Shown here piece after piece: positions 23,974 through 35,279 of a DNA stretch of 35,961 bases. The translations under genes and the position numbers were made by a program. The stretch is from positions 1 to 35,961 of the forward strand of contig NZ_LZMB01000103.1 of the NCBI RefSeq assembly GCF_001673555.1. Reading direction: 5' to 3'. The notes below the pieces were generated by a model that ran no database searches, was not told the DNA's origin, and saw nothing but the letters and a program-made list of their open reading frames with translations. Origin of the DNA: Mycobacterium sp. 1165178.9 (GTDB lineage: Bacteria > Actinomycetota > Actinomycetes > Mycobacteriales > Mycobacteriaceae). Within the stretch, counting starts at the first letter, position 1. Every line of letters starts with the position of its first letter.

Positions 23974-24086
23974 ACCGCATCCTCGAGAGTGCACCCACGG
24001 CGGCGACACGCCGACAAACCTCGCCGCCACCGCACGCTGAAAACCGTTGCGTCACAATCAACGCCGCCCCGCAAGGAGATTGACGA

Positions 24087-25355
24087 GTGAAATCGATCGA
24101 CGAGCTGGCCACCGACCTGAACTTCACCACCGCGAAGACCGGCAGCGAGCGCTCGGTCACCTTCCTGCCCGATCCGCCGCGGGCGCCGCGTCGTTACACG
24201 GTGATCTCGGTGGACGACCACATCGTCGAACCCCCGGACACCTTCGCCGGCCGCCTGCCCCGTAAGTTCGCGGACCGGGCGCCGAGAGTCGTCGAGACCA
24301 AAAGCGGGGGACAAACCTGGCTCTATGACGGTAAGGAACTACCCAACGTCGGCTTCAATGCGGTGGTCGGACGGCCGGTGGCCGAATACGGTTTCGAGCC
24401 GGTCCGATTCGACGAAATGCGCAGGGGCGCATGGGATATCCATGCCCGGGTCAAGGACATGGACCTCAACGGCATCTACGCCTCGCTGAACTTTCCGTCG
24501 TTTCTGCCGGGCTTCGCCGGGCAACGGCTGCAGCAGGTGACCAGCGACCGCGACCTGGCACTGGCCTCGGTGCGGGCCTGGAACGACTGGCATTTCGACG
24601 TCTGGGCGGGTTCGTATCCCGACCGGATCATTCCCTGCCAATTGCCGTGGCTGCTCGATCCCGAACTCGGCGCGACGACGATCCGCGAGAACGCCGAGCG
24701 CGGCTTTCACGCCGTCACGTTCAGCGAGAACCCGGCGATGCTCGGGCTGCCCAGCATTCACACCGACCACTGGGATCCGCTGATGGCGGCCTGCGCGGAG
24801 ACCGGCACCGTGGTGAACCTGCATATCGGATCGTCGGGGTCGTCACCGTCCACCACGGCGGACGCGCCACCGGATGTGCAGGGTGTGCTGTTTTTCGCCT
24901 ACGCCATCTCCGCCGCGGTCGACTGGTTGTACTCCGGACTGCCCAGCCGGTTCCCCGACCTCAAGATCTGTTTGTCCGAGGGCGGAATCGGTTGGGTAGC
25001 GGGCCTACTGGACCGACTCGACCACATGCTGAGTTATCACGAGATGTATGGCACCTGGCAGGCGCTCGGTGAGCCCTTGACCCCCGCGGAGGTGCTGACC
25101 CGCAATTTCTGGTTCTGCGCGGTCGAAGACAAGTCCTCATTCGTGCAGCGCGACCGGATCGGCGTCGAGAACATCATGCTGGAAGCCGACTACCCGCATT
25201 GCGACTCGACGTGGCCGCACACCCAACAAACCATTCACCAGCAAATCGGCGATCTACCGGCCGATGTCATCCGCAAATTCAGCTGGGAGAACGCATCACG
25301 TCTGTATCAGCACCCGGTGCCCGCCGAGGTGCAACAGAATCCCGAGGCGTTCTGA
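24087..25355 (+). CDS. Amidohydrolase-2 family protein, decarboxylase-like
   Basis: A 422-residue TIM-barrel amidohydrolase of the group that includes ACMSD and other non-oxidative decarboxylases. The N-terminal metal motif is VDDHIVEPPDTF (Asp44/His45 region). Further metal or active-site residues are His246 in NLHIGSSG, SEGGIGW, and Asp368 in LEADYPHCDSTWP, a typical late motif of these enzymes. A roughly 35-residue N-terminal extension precedes the barrel. The GTG start at 24087 is supported by AAGGAG. It lies 113 bp after the aldolase gene and 7 bp before the methyltransferase. Mycobacteria hold many paralogues of this family with unknown substrates; hydrolysis or decarboxylation of a cyclic acid is the best guess. 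Confidence 0.88.
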   Translation: MKSIDELATDLNFTTAKTGSERSVTFLPDPPRAPRRYTVISVDDHIVEPPDTFAGRLPRKFADRAPRVVETKSGGQTWLYDGKELPNVGFNAVVGRPVAEYGFEPVRFDEMRRGAWDIHARVKDMDLNGIYASLNFPSFLPGFAGQRLQQVTSDRDLALASVRAWNDWHFDVWAGSYPDRIIPCQLPWLLDPELGATTIRENAERGFHAVTFSENPAMLGLPSIHTDHWDPLMAACAETGTVVNLHIGSSGSSPSTTADAPPDVQGVLFFAYAISAAVDWLYSGLPSRFPDLKICLSEGGIGWVAGLLDRLDHMLSYHEMYGTWQALGEPLTPAEVLTRNFWFCAVEDKSSFVQRDRIGVENIMLEADYPHCDSTWPHTQQTIHQQIGDLPADVIRKFSWENASRLYQHPVPAEVQQNPEAF

Positions 25356-25362
25356 GGAGGCC

Positions 25363-26184
25363 ATGACCACGACGGACAAAGTTGACTTCAGTTCGGTGCC
25401 CTGGGGCTCGGTGGAGTGGACGAACCTCGTGACCCTCTACTTGCGCGCTCACGAAAGCCGCACGGAGCGACCGATTCTGGGGGATGGGCCGGCCGCGGAA
25501 GCGGTTGACCGGATCGCGTATGACTTCAAGCGAATCCATCGGATGTCGTGGCCCGCGGCCAACCAGTACCTGGTTACGCTGCGGGCCAGACAGCTCGACG
25601 ACTGGTGCGCCGAGTTCCTGGGCCGCCATCGGGATGCGGTTGTGCTACACCTGGGTTGCGGCCTCGACGGGCGCGCCTTCCGAGTGGCCGTACCGCCGAC
25701 CGTGTTGTGGTTCGACGTGGACCAGCCAAGCGTGATCGGGCTCCGGCGTCGACTCTACGACGACACCGAGCGCTACCGGATGATCGGCTCGTCGGTGACC
25801 GAACTGCAGTGGCTCGATCAAGTCCCGACCGGACGGCCGACCCTGATCGTTGCCGAGGGCCTGCTGATGTATCTGCACGAGCAGGAAGTGCGGCGGCTGC
25901 TGCAGCGCATGACCGACCGATTTGCCGGCGGCGAAATGCATTTCGATACGCTCTCGGCCCTGGCGCCGCTGATGTCCAAGCTCTTCACGAGAGGAATCAT
26001 CAAGTGGGGCATCCGGGATGCGCGCGAGATTGCGACCTGGAACCCCCGGCTGCGGTTCATCGAGCAGGCGCCCGTGCTGGCCGACTACAAGCGAATCCCG
26101 TCGGCCGCGGTGCGGTTGATCTACCAGATCACGTGGATGACGGCCGGTCGCCACTACGACGTGCTCAACCGCTTCGAATACTGA
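25363..26184 (+). CDS. SAM-dependent O-methyltransferase, LCM/TcmP-like
   Basis: A 273-residue methyltransferase of the leucine-carboxyl-methyltransferase-like family common in mycobacteria. The SAM-binding motif LGCGLDGRAFR is at 97-107, the acidic WFDVDQP follows, and the later VAEGLLMYLHEQEVRRLL is characteristic. It transfers a methyl group from SAM to an oxygen or carboxylate of an unknown acceptor. The start ATG 25363 has a strong GAGGAGG just upstream. It is the last gene of the ligase-aldolase-amidohydrolase cluster and converges with the nitronate monooxygenase gene with an 8-bp gap. Confidence 0.9.
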   Translation: MTTTDKVDFSSVPWGSVEWTNLVTLYLRAHESRTERPILGDGPAAEAVDRIAYDFKRIHRMSWPAANQYLVTLRARQLDDWCAEFLGRHRDAVVLHLGCGLDGRAFRVAVPPTVLWFDVDQPSVIGLRRRLYDDTERYRMIGSSVTELQWLDQVPTGRPTLIVAEGLLMYLHEQEVRRLLQRMTDRFAGGEMHFDTLSALAPLMSKLFTRGIIKWGIRDAREIATWNPRLRFIEQAPVLADYKRIPSAAVRLIYQITWMTAGRHYDVLNRFEY

Positions 26185-26192
26185 CTAACCGA

Positions 26193-29573
<3,381 letters not shown>

Positions 29574-29657
29574 CCGCTGACTCTAACGGGAAACCGAGGG
29601 GTGGCAAACCTCGGCGGGGCGATAGGCTCAGCGGCGTGTACGGAGAGCAGGGGCGCG

Positions 29658-30650
29658 ATGGCTGACACCGCGATACGCATCGGCGTCCTGGGGGCGGCCA
29701 GAATCGCGCCCCTGGCGTTGATCAATCCCGCCAACCAGAACCCAGAGGTCACCGTCGTTGCGGTCGCGGCCCGCGACGTGGCGCGCGCGCAGGCGTTCGC
29801 CGCAACACACGGCATCGCTTCGGTGCACGGCGATTACGAGGCGCTGATCGCCGACCCCGAAGTTGACGCCATCTACAATCCGTTGCCGAACGGCCTGCAT
29901 GGACGTTGGACCCGGGCCGCACTGGCCGCGGGCAAACACGTGCTGTGCGAAAAGCCGTTCACCGCGAACGCGGCCGAGGCGCGCGAAATCGCCGAATTGG
30001 CAACCGATTCGGACCGCGTGGTGATGGAAGCTTTCCACTACCGCTATCACCCGATGACGCTGCGCGCCGAGGAAATCATCGCCTCCGGCGAACTCGGTCC
30101 GCTGCGGCACGTGGAGGCCGCGCTGTGTTTCCCGCTGCCGAAGTTCTCCGACATTCGCTACGACTACGGGCTTGCCGGCGGGGCGATGATGGACGCCGGA
30201 TGCTACCCGGTGCACATGGTCCGCACTTTCGGTGGACCGTCGCCGGAAGTCGTTGCCGCACAGGCCAAACTGCGAGACGAACAGATCGACCGGGCCATGA
30301 CCGCCGACTTGCGGTTCCCGGCCGGACACACCGGTCGGGTGCGCTGATCGATGTGGTCATCGCGGCTGCTGCAGATCAGCGCTCGGGTGATCGGCGAACA
30401 CGGCGAGCTGCGCATTCTGAATCCCGTGCTGCCACATTACTTCCATCGGCTCTCGGTGCGGTCACGGCGGGGTAAGCGGGCGGAACGGTTCGGGCGCCGG
30501 AGCTCCTACGCGTATCAGCTTGATGCGTTCGCCGCGGCCGTGCTGCGCGGCAAACCGATCATGACCACCCCGAACGACGCGATCGACAACATGACCGTCA
30601 TCGATGCGATCTATCGCGCGGCGGGCCTCCCGCTGCGCTACCCGAGCTGA
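29658..30650 (+). pseudogene. Gfo/Idh/MocA-family oxidoreductase interrupted by an in-frame TGA
   Basis: Read through one stop, this is a 330-codon NAD(P)-dependent oxidoreductase. It has the Rossmann start IRIGVLGAARIAP (6-18), the EKP motif at 98-100 (VLCEKPFTANA), and the mixed alpha/beta C-terminal domain with GGAMMDAGCYPVHMVR. Codon 230 is TGA at 30345-30347, within GRVR-stop-SMWSSRLLQISARVIGEHGEL. The frame is unchanged on the far side, and codons continue with good family sequence to the real stop at 30648-30650. The simplest reading is a TGC (Cys) to TGA change. Translation would give a 229-residue product lacking the last third of the substrate domain, so the gene is probably inactive. 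The start ATG 29658 has AGGGG upstream. Its 3' end overlaps the convergent isomerase gene by 13 bp. Confidence 0.85.
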
Positions 30651-31477
30651 ACCTCCGACAGTAACCGTCGTGCGGCCTCGACGCACGGACGCAGCCGGTC
30701 GATCGGGCTCACCCCCGCCAGCGCCAAAGATCGCCTGGGAACCTCGATTTCGAGCACCGTGTCGACGGGCAGCGCGGACAACAGGTCGTGCAGCGGAAGT
30801 TCACCTTCACCGGGAACCATGCGCTCGAACATGGCTTCCTGCAGGTAATTGTCGATGCGCGGCCGCAGCGTGGTGTCGTTGAGCTGGGCGTAGCCGATCT
30901 GATCGGCAGCGATGGCGGCCAGGTCGGTGGCCCCGGAACCCGACCGCACCAGGTGCATGGTGTCGATCAACAACCGAAATTCGTCCCGGTCAACGTAATG
31001 CTTGGCGGCCAGCGCGGAGCTCACGTCGCCGATGGTCAGCCCGGGCACCGGTTCGACGACCGTATCGATGTCGCGCTGGGCGGCAAGGTCCGTCAATGCG
31101 GCGAACTGGTCAAGCGTTCGGGGCAGATCGGGGTCGAGGCTGACCACGTTGACCCGGGGGACACGAAGCTCGGCCAGCACGTCAAGGTCGGCGCACAGAG
31201 CGCTCACGTCTGCGCCGGGCAGCACGAGGAAGCCATCACCCAGAGAGATGCTGACGCCCCGGTCGCCCATCGCGGCGAGCAAGTCCTTCCGCAGACCGTC
31301 GTCGTCCTTCAACGAGAAAGGGGGATAGCCCAGCGGCACCAGCGGCATGCCCTGGACGGCGACCGAGACGTACTGGCACCCCAAGTCCGCGGCGAGACTC
31401 ACCAATTCGATTGGGGGTAGCCCGAATACGCTCAGCATGCCGATTCCGAGGCGGTCCGGGCGCCCGGCAACGATCAT
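30638..31477 (-). CDS. Sugar-phosphate isomerase/epimerase-like TIM-barrel protein
   Basis: A 279-residue xylose-isomerase-like TIM barrel (AP-endonuclease-2 fold). Metal ligand candidates are the Glu in TVVEPVPG, the Asp and His in LLIDTMHLVRSG, the Asp in YAQLNDTT, and the Glu in VLEIEVPRR, in the order usual for the family. Members isomerise or epimerise sugars or cleave related substrates. The ATG at 31477 overlaps the stop of the lipoprotein gene (ATGA), so the two are cotranslated. It converges on the broken Gfo/Idh/MocA gene; the two families often act together in inositol or sugar oxidation, which may explain their closeness. Confidence 0.88.
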   Translation of the reverse strand: MIVAGRPDRLGIGMLSVFGLPPIELVSLAADLGCQYVSVAVQGMPLVPLGYPPFSLKDDDGLRKDLLAAMGDRGVSISLGDGFLVLPGADVSALCADLDVLAELRVPRVNVVSLDPDLPRTLDQFAALTDLAAQRDIDTVVEPVPGLTIGDVSSALAAKHYVDRDEFRLLIDTMHLVRSGSGATDLAAIAADQIGYAQLNDTTLRPRIDNYLQEAMFERMVPGEGELPLHDLLSALPVDTVLEIEVPRRSLALAGVSPIDRLRPCVEAARRLLSEVQLG

Positions 31478-32082
31478 GCCGGGCGACCGACCAATTGGGC
31501 CAATTGTGCGGCGCCCTGGGCTGTTTGGGTAGTGAGCACGATCCGCCCCGACGTCACCGGTTGTTCAATGATCGGCGCTTCCAGCACCATGTTGTCCCGG
31601 ATGAAGGCCACGTGGTCCTGCAGATGCGCGCCCGTGAATTCGGTCCACGCGGCGGCCGATGGCGGATCCAGCACGAGGGTCAGTTCGTAATAGTCCGCGG
31701 TCAGCGACTTCGGGGGGTCCACATGGACGAGCCCGAGCTGCATGGTCTCGGGACCCAACGTATAGACGGTGGTTCGCCCGATGTCACAGGTGGTCAGTAC
31801 CTCGGTCGGTTTCACGGCAACGTTCGCATCCGTGGCCGGGCACTTGACGGCGGGTGTGGTCGGCTGCGACTTCGTCACCGCCCGGACCGGCAACGGTGCA
31901 ATCTGCACGACCGGCGGCGGTGGCGGGGGCGGCGGAGCAGTCGTGCTGGGTGGCGCGGTGGTCGACGAGCTGGACGGCGCGGGCTTATGCGCCTGCTGAC
32001 AGCCGCACATCGCTGCGGCGAGCAGACCGACGGACCCCAGCCAGGCGGTGGCACTGCGCGCGCCAAAACGACGGTGAATCAT
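31474..32082 (-). CDS. Proline-rich lipoprotein-like protein with a SecD P1-head-like domain
   Basis: A 202-residue exported protein. An N-terminal signal (MIHRRFGARS, then a hydrophobic run to AAAMCGC) has Cys26 and Cys28; the lipobox is atypical, so lipid attachment is uncertain. A Ser/Thr/Pro linker with a run of eight or nine prolines follows (about 37-58). The C-terminal half, YYELTLVLDPPSAAAWTEFT, then VAFIRDNMVLEAPIIEQPVTSGRI, strongly resembles the head subdomain of the SecD P1 periplasmic region (VVLDGVVQSAP...I..G in SecD). It lacks SecD membrane helices, so it is not a translocase subunit by itself. The start ATG 32082 is preferred over TTG 32088. It is cotranslated with the TIM-barrel gene and diverges from tetR. 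Confidence 0.8.
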   Translation of the reverse strand: MIHRRFGARSATAWLGSVGLLAAAMCGCQQAHKPAPSSSSTTAPPSTTAPPPPPPPPVVQIAPLPVRAVTKSQPTTPAVKCPATDANVAVKPTEVLTTCDIGRTTVYTLGPETMQLGLVHVDPPKSLTADYYELTLVLDPPSAAAWTEFTGAHLQDHVAFIRDNMVLEAPIIEQPVTSGRIVLTTQTAQGAAQLAQLVGRPA

Positions 32083-32251
32083 CGCCAATGCACTCTACCC
32101 GCAGGATCTTTGATTCCACTCTCGACCGGAACTCCTGCACGGCAATTTCTTTTGCGCCTTGGGCGTCGATTGTTGAAATCGCACGAATGGGCGGACAGTG
32201 CCGGCGGGGCTAGGCCTGCGTGCACATGCTACGGCGATGCGCTCTTTACTG

Positions 32252-32269
32252 ACACTACGAATATAGAGT
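32252..32269. promoter_or_regulatory. Palindromic operator 1, before tetR
   Basis: ACACTA-CGAATA-TAGAGT is an 18-bp imperfect palindrome (5 of 6 arm bases complementary), 22 bases before the tetR start. It shares the right arm, most of the left arm and part of the spacer with the site at 33019-33036. TAGAGT also fits the loose mycobacterial -10 pattern TAnnnT, so binding could block transcription. The site lies in the divergent gap and could also affect the lipoprotein operon. Confidence 0.65.
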
Positions 32270-32291
32270 AAGGTCGCCTTTTACCAGGATT

Positions 32292-32963
32292 ATGGATAAA
32301 CGACGCAAGCCCAACCCCGCCGAACGCCGCCGCGATCTATGCGATGCGGCGATCCGGTTGCTGGCCGATGACGGGGCCAAGGGGCTGAGCCACCTCAAGG
32401 TCGATCGCAAGGCCGGGGTGCCGGACGGCACGACCTCGTTCTATTTCCGCACGCGATCGGCGTTGCTGCGCGCGGCGGCCGAACGCTCCGCCGAGCTCGA
32501 CCTCGCCGAGCTGCAGGCCATCGCGGACAGTTCCGATGGCGGCGCGCCTTCGCGGTTGTCACAAGTGGTCATCCAGGCCGGTAGCGATCCACAGTTGTAC
32601 CGCACGAGGGCCCGCTACGAGCTGACCATGCAGGCCACCCGGGACCCCGCGCTGGCCGCGATTCTGCAGCAGGCCACCGACGAGTTCACCAAACTGCATC
32701 GCGAAATCCTCGTACAGCTGATGCCGCATGGTGCCGAGCTGGAGCCGGCCGTCGTCGAGGATTTGAGCAACGTCACGCTGACGTTCATCAATGGCCTGCT
32801 GCAGCGGTTCGCGCATGGCGACCGGATCATCGACAGTCCCGAACAACTCGACGGAATCTTGTCGGCGATCGCGGCCGGAATCTTGAAGAGTTCGGCCAAG
32901 GGCCGGCTCACGCAGACCGGCGGCCTTCGGGTGTTGCGGCGCGGGATGGCCGGGTCCGCGTGA
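32292..32963 (+). CDS. TetR-family transcriptional regulator
   Basis: A 223-residue regulator. The N-terminal helix-turn-helix region is typical of TetR (ERRRDLCDAAIRLLADDGAKGLSHLKVDRKAGVPDGTTSFYFRTRSALLRA, residues about 11-61). The C-terminal ligand domain is all-helical, with the MQATRDPAL region and a dimer helix near VEDLSNVTLTFINGLLQRF. It probably represses its own gene and the P450 operon downstream: matching palindromes precede both (32252-32269 and 33019-33036). The inducer is unknown but may be the P450 substrate. ATG 32292 has AGGA nearby. The gene is followed by 243 bp of non-coding sequence. Confidence 0.93.
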   Translation: MDKRRKPNPAERRRDLCDAAIRLLADDGAKGLSHLKVDRKAGVPDGTTSFYFRTRSALLRAAAERSAELDLAELQAIADSSDGGAPSRLSQVVIQAGSDPQLYRTRARYELTMQATRDPALAAILQQATDEFTKLHREILVQLMPHGAELEPAVVEDLSNVTLTFINGLLQRFAHGDRIIDSPEQLDGILSAIAAGILKSSAKGRLTQTGGLRVLRRGMAGSA

Positions 32964-33018
32964 GAGCACCGGCCGGACACGGTAGCTCTAGCTCTTGCCA
33001 GGGCACCCGCTGTATGGT

Positions 33019-33036
33019 TCTCTACGACAATAGAGT
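33019..33036. promoter_or_regulatory. Palindromic operator 2, before the P450 operon
   Basis: TCTCTA-CGACAA-TAGAGT is an 18-bp palindrome whose inner five arm bases (CTCTA/TAGAG) are perfect. It matches operator 1 in spacing and in most bases; over 33022-33039 and 32255-32272, 15 of 18 positions agree. It lies 171 bases before the P450 start. A second AT-rich -10 candidate, TATAAA at 33107-33112, lies between, so the transcription start is unclear. Confidence 0.65.
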
Positions 33037-33206
33037 AGGACCACGTTCATGCGCCGTTTTCAGCCGAGCTTGTGCGCATATCAGAGCGACGCAATTAAGC
33101 GGAGTGTATAAATTGCCCCAACCGAATCCAGCGCTGCGACGCTGGCGGCGCTAGCCCTGGTGCAGGTAATGCGGGCGTCTAAAACTGCAGCGGTAGGAGG
33201 GATTTC

Positions 33207-34409
33207 GTGACGGCGAGCACCGATAGCCATGTTCGTTTCGATCCATACGATGTCGGGCTGATCGCCGACCCGTATCCCATGTTCGCGCGATTGCGCGAGG
33301 AGGCGCCGCTTTACTACAACGCCGAATACGATTTCCACGCCCTGAGCCGCTACGCCGATGTCAGCAAGGCGCTCGTCGACCACGAGACATTCAGCTCGGC
33401 GCGGGGCGCGATCCTGGAACTGATCAGGGCCAACCTGGAAATCCCGTCGGGCATGTTGATCTTCGAGGACCCGCCCATCCACGACGTGCACCGCAAACTG
33501 CTGTCGCGCATGTTCACCCCGCGCAGGATCGCCGCGCTCGAGCCGATGATCCGCGACTTCTGCGCACAGTGCCTGGATCCGCTGGTTGGCTCGGACCATT
33601 TTGACTTCGTCACCGACCTGGGTGCGCAGATGCCGATGAAGGTCATCAGCATGTTGCTGGGCATCCCCGAGGAAGACCAGGAGTACATCCGGGACCGGGG
33701 CAACGCGCAATTGCGTACCGAAGCCGGAAAGCCCATGAGCGCCGCCGAGCAGGGGCTGTCGGTGGGCGAGCAGTTCGAGGCCTACATCGACTGGCGCGCC
33801 GACCATCCGTCCGACGACATCATGACCGAGCTTCTCAACGTCGAATTCGTGGACGAGACCGGCACCACCCGGCGGCTTTCTCGCGAAGAGATCCTGGTCT
33901 ACCTCAACGTGGTGGCCGGGGCCGGCAACGAAACGACTACACGGCTGATCGGTTGGTCCGGAAAGGTCCTCGCCGAGCACCCCGATCAGCGCCGGGACCT
34001 CGTCGAGAACCCGACGCTCATCCCGCAGGCCATCGAGGAATTACTGCGGTACGAGCCGCCGGCGCCGCACGTGTCCCGTTACGTGACCCGCGACGTCTCC
34101 GTGCACGACCAAACCGTGCCGGAGGGCAGCGTGATGATGATGCTGATCGGGTCGGCGTGCCGCGACGAGGCCCAGTTCGGGCCCGACGCAAACGAATTCA
34201 ATCTGCACCGCACGGTCCGCCCGCACCTCACCTTCAGCATGGGAACCCACTTCTGCCTGGGCTCGGCGCTGGCACGTCTGGAAGGCCGCATCGCCCTGGA
34301 GGAGATCCTGAAACGATTCCCCGAGTGGGAGGTCGACCTGAGCGGTGCCATTCTCAGTCCGACCTCCACGGTGCGGGGCTGGGAGTGTATGCCGGCGCTG
34401 GTGTCGTGA
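33207..34409 (+). CDS. Cytochrome P450
   Basis: A 400-residue soluble bacterial P450. It has the heme-ligand segment FSMGTHFCLGSALARLEGR with Cys350, the I-helix AGAGNETTTR and the ExxR motif EELLR. It hydroxylates or otherwise oxidises an organic substrate with O2 and electrons from a ferredoxin, none of which is encoded nearby. The acid-alcohol pair in the I-helix has Asn-Glu-Thr-Thr, with Glu in the acidic place. GTG 33207 has a strong AGGAGGG upstream. It ends in a TGATG overlap with the SDR gene. The substrate cannot be told from sequence; the clustering with a dehydrogenase and a crotonase suggests a ring or side-chain alcohol route. Confidence 0.95.
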   Translation: MTASTDSHVRFDPYDVGLIADPYPMFARLREEAPLYYNAEYDFHALSRYADVSKALVDHETFSSARGAILELIRANLEIPSGMLIFEDPPIHDVHRKLLSRMFTPRRIAALEPMIRDFCAQCLDPLVGSDHFDFVTDLGAQMPMKVISMLLGIPEEDQEYIRDRGNAQLRTEAGKPMSAAEQGLSVGEQFEAYIDWRADHPSDDIMTELLNVEFVDETGTTRRLSREEILVYLNVVAGAGNETTTRLIGWSGKVLAEHPDQRRDLVENPTLIPQAIEELLRYEPPAPHVSRYVTRDVSVHDQTVPEGSVMMMLIGSACRDEAQFGPDANEFNLHRTVRPHLTFSMGTHFCLGSALARLEGRIALEEILKRFPEWEVDLSGAILSPTSTVRGWECMPALVS

Positions 34410-35245
34410 TGACCGGCCGAGTCGAGGGCAAGGTCGCTTTCATCAGCGGTGCCGCGCGCGGTCAGGGCCGCAGTCACGCCGTCCGTCTGGCGCAAGAGGG
34501 CGCTGACATCATCGCGATCGATGTCTGCGGGCCGATCGACAACCTGGCTTATCCCCACTCGACGCCCGAAGACCTCGCCGAGACCGCGGATCTGGTCAAG
34601 AACCTCGATCGTCGCATCGTGACTGCGCAGGTGGACGTCCGCGACTACGACGGGCTGAAGGCCGCTGTGGACAGCGGGGTCGAACAGCTCGGGCGTCTCG
34701 ACATCATCGTCGCCAACGCGGGCATCGGCACCTTCGGCAACAAGCTGCACAAGATCCGCGAGCAGATCTGGCAGGACATGATCGATGTAAACCTCTCCGG
34801 CGTCTGGCACACCGTGAAAGCAGGGGTGCCACATATCCTCGCCGGCGGGCGCGGTGGCTCCATCGTGCTGACCGGTTCGGTCGGATCGCACAAGGCCATG
34901 GCATACACCGGCCACTACATCGCTGCCAAACACGGTGTCCTCGGCCTGATGCGGGCGTTCGCCGTCGAGCTCGGCCAGCACAGCATCCGGGTGAACTCGG
35001 TACATCCCAGCCAGGTCAACACGCCGATGACCATGAATGACATCACCTTCCGGCTGTTTCGACCGGATCTGGAGAATCCGGGGCCGGAGGATTTCGCGCC
35101 GTTCTCGCAGATGACTCACACGATGCCGGTGCCGTGGGTGGAAGCGGTCGACATCAGCAACGCCGTCCTGTTCCTCGCCTCGGACGAATCTCGTTACATC
35201 ACCGGCGTTTCGCTGCCAGTCGATGCGGGCGCATTGCTCAAATAG
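34409..35245 (+). CDS. SDR oxidoreductase of the mycofactocin-coupled type
   Basis: A 278-residue short-chain dehydrogenase with the nucleotide motif GAARGQGRSHAVRLAQEGAD (14-33) followed by AIDVCGPI. This long, distinctive N-terminal region marks the mycofactocin-dependent SDR group, in which NAD stays bound and mycofactocin takes the electrons. The catalytic Ser lies in TGSVGS and the Y-x3-K in YIAAK. The end (YITGVSLPVDAGALLK) is typical. It overlaps the P450 stop (TGATG). It probably oxidises the alcohol made by the P450. The mycofactocin class is assigned from memory of the motif and not from a profile. Confidence 0.9.
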   Translation: MTGRVEGKVAFISGAARGQGRSHAVRLAQEGADIIAIDVCGPIDNLAYPHSTPEDLAETADLVKNLDRRIVTAQVDVRDYDGLKAAVDSGVEQLGRLDIIVANAGIGTFGNKLHKIREQIWQDMIDVNLSGVWHTVKAGVPHILAGGRGGSIVLTGSVGSHKAMAYTGHYIAAKHGVLGLMRAFAVELGQHSIRVNSVHPSQVNTPMTMNDITFRLFRPDLENPGPEDFAPFSQMTHTMPVPWVEAVDISNAVLFLASDESRYITGVSLPVDAGALLK

Positions 35246-35279
35246 GCACTAACCAAGAATCAAATGAAAGAAGAAGCCC

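Noticed and set aside
30345-30347. TGA as a selenocysteine codon
   Set aside because: The family is not known for selenoproteins, the expected residue would be an ordinary Cys away from the active site, and I see no clear stem-loop right after the TGA. A nonsense change is simpler.
33130-33152. Weak hairpin in the P450 leader
   Set aside because: An imperfect 8-bp stem (AGCGCTGC/GCGGCGCT) is common in GC-rich DNA and has no U-tract or riboswitch-like conserved core.
32960-33154. Small plus-strand frames between tetR and the P450 gene
   Set aside because: The 64-codon frame and a 20-codon frame from 33049 lack a ribosome binding site and coding bias. The region looks regulatory, with the palindrome and an AT-rich -10 candidate.
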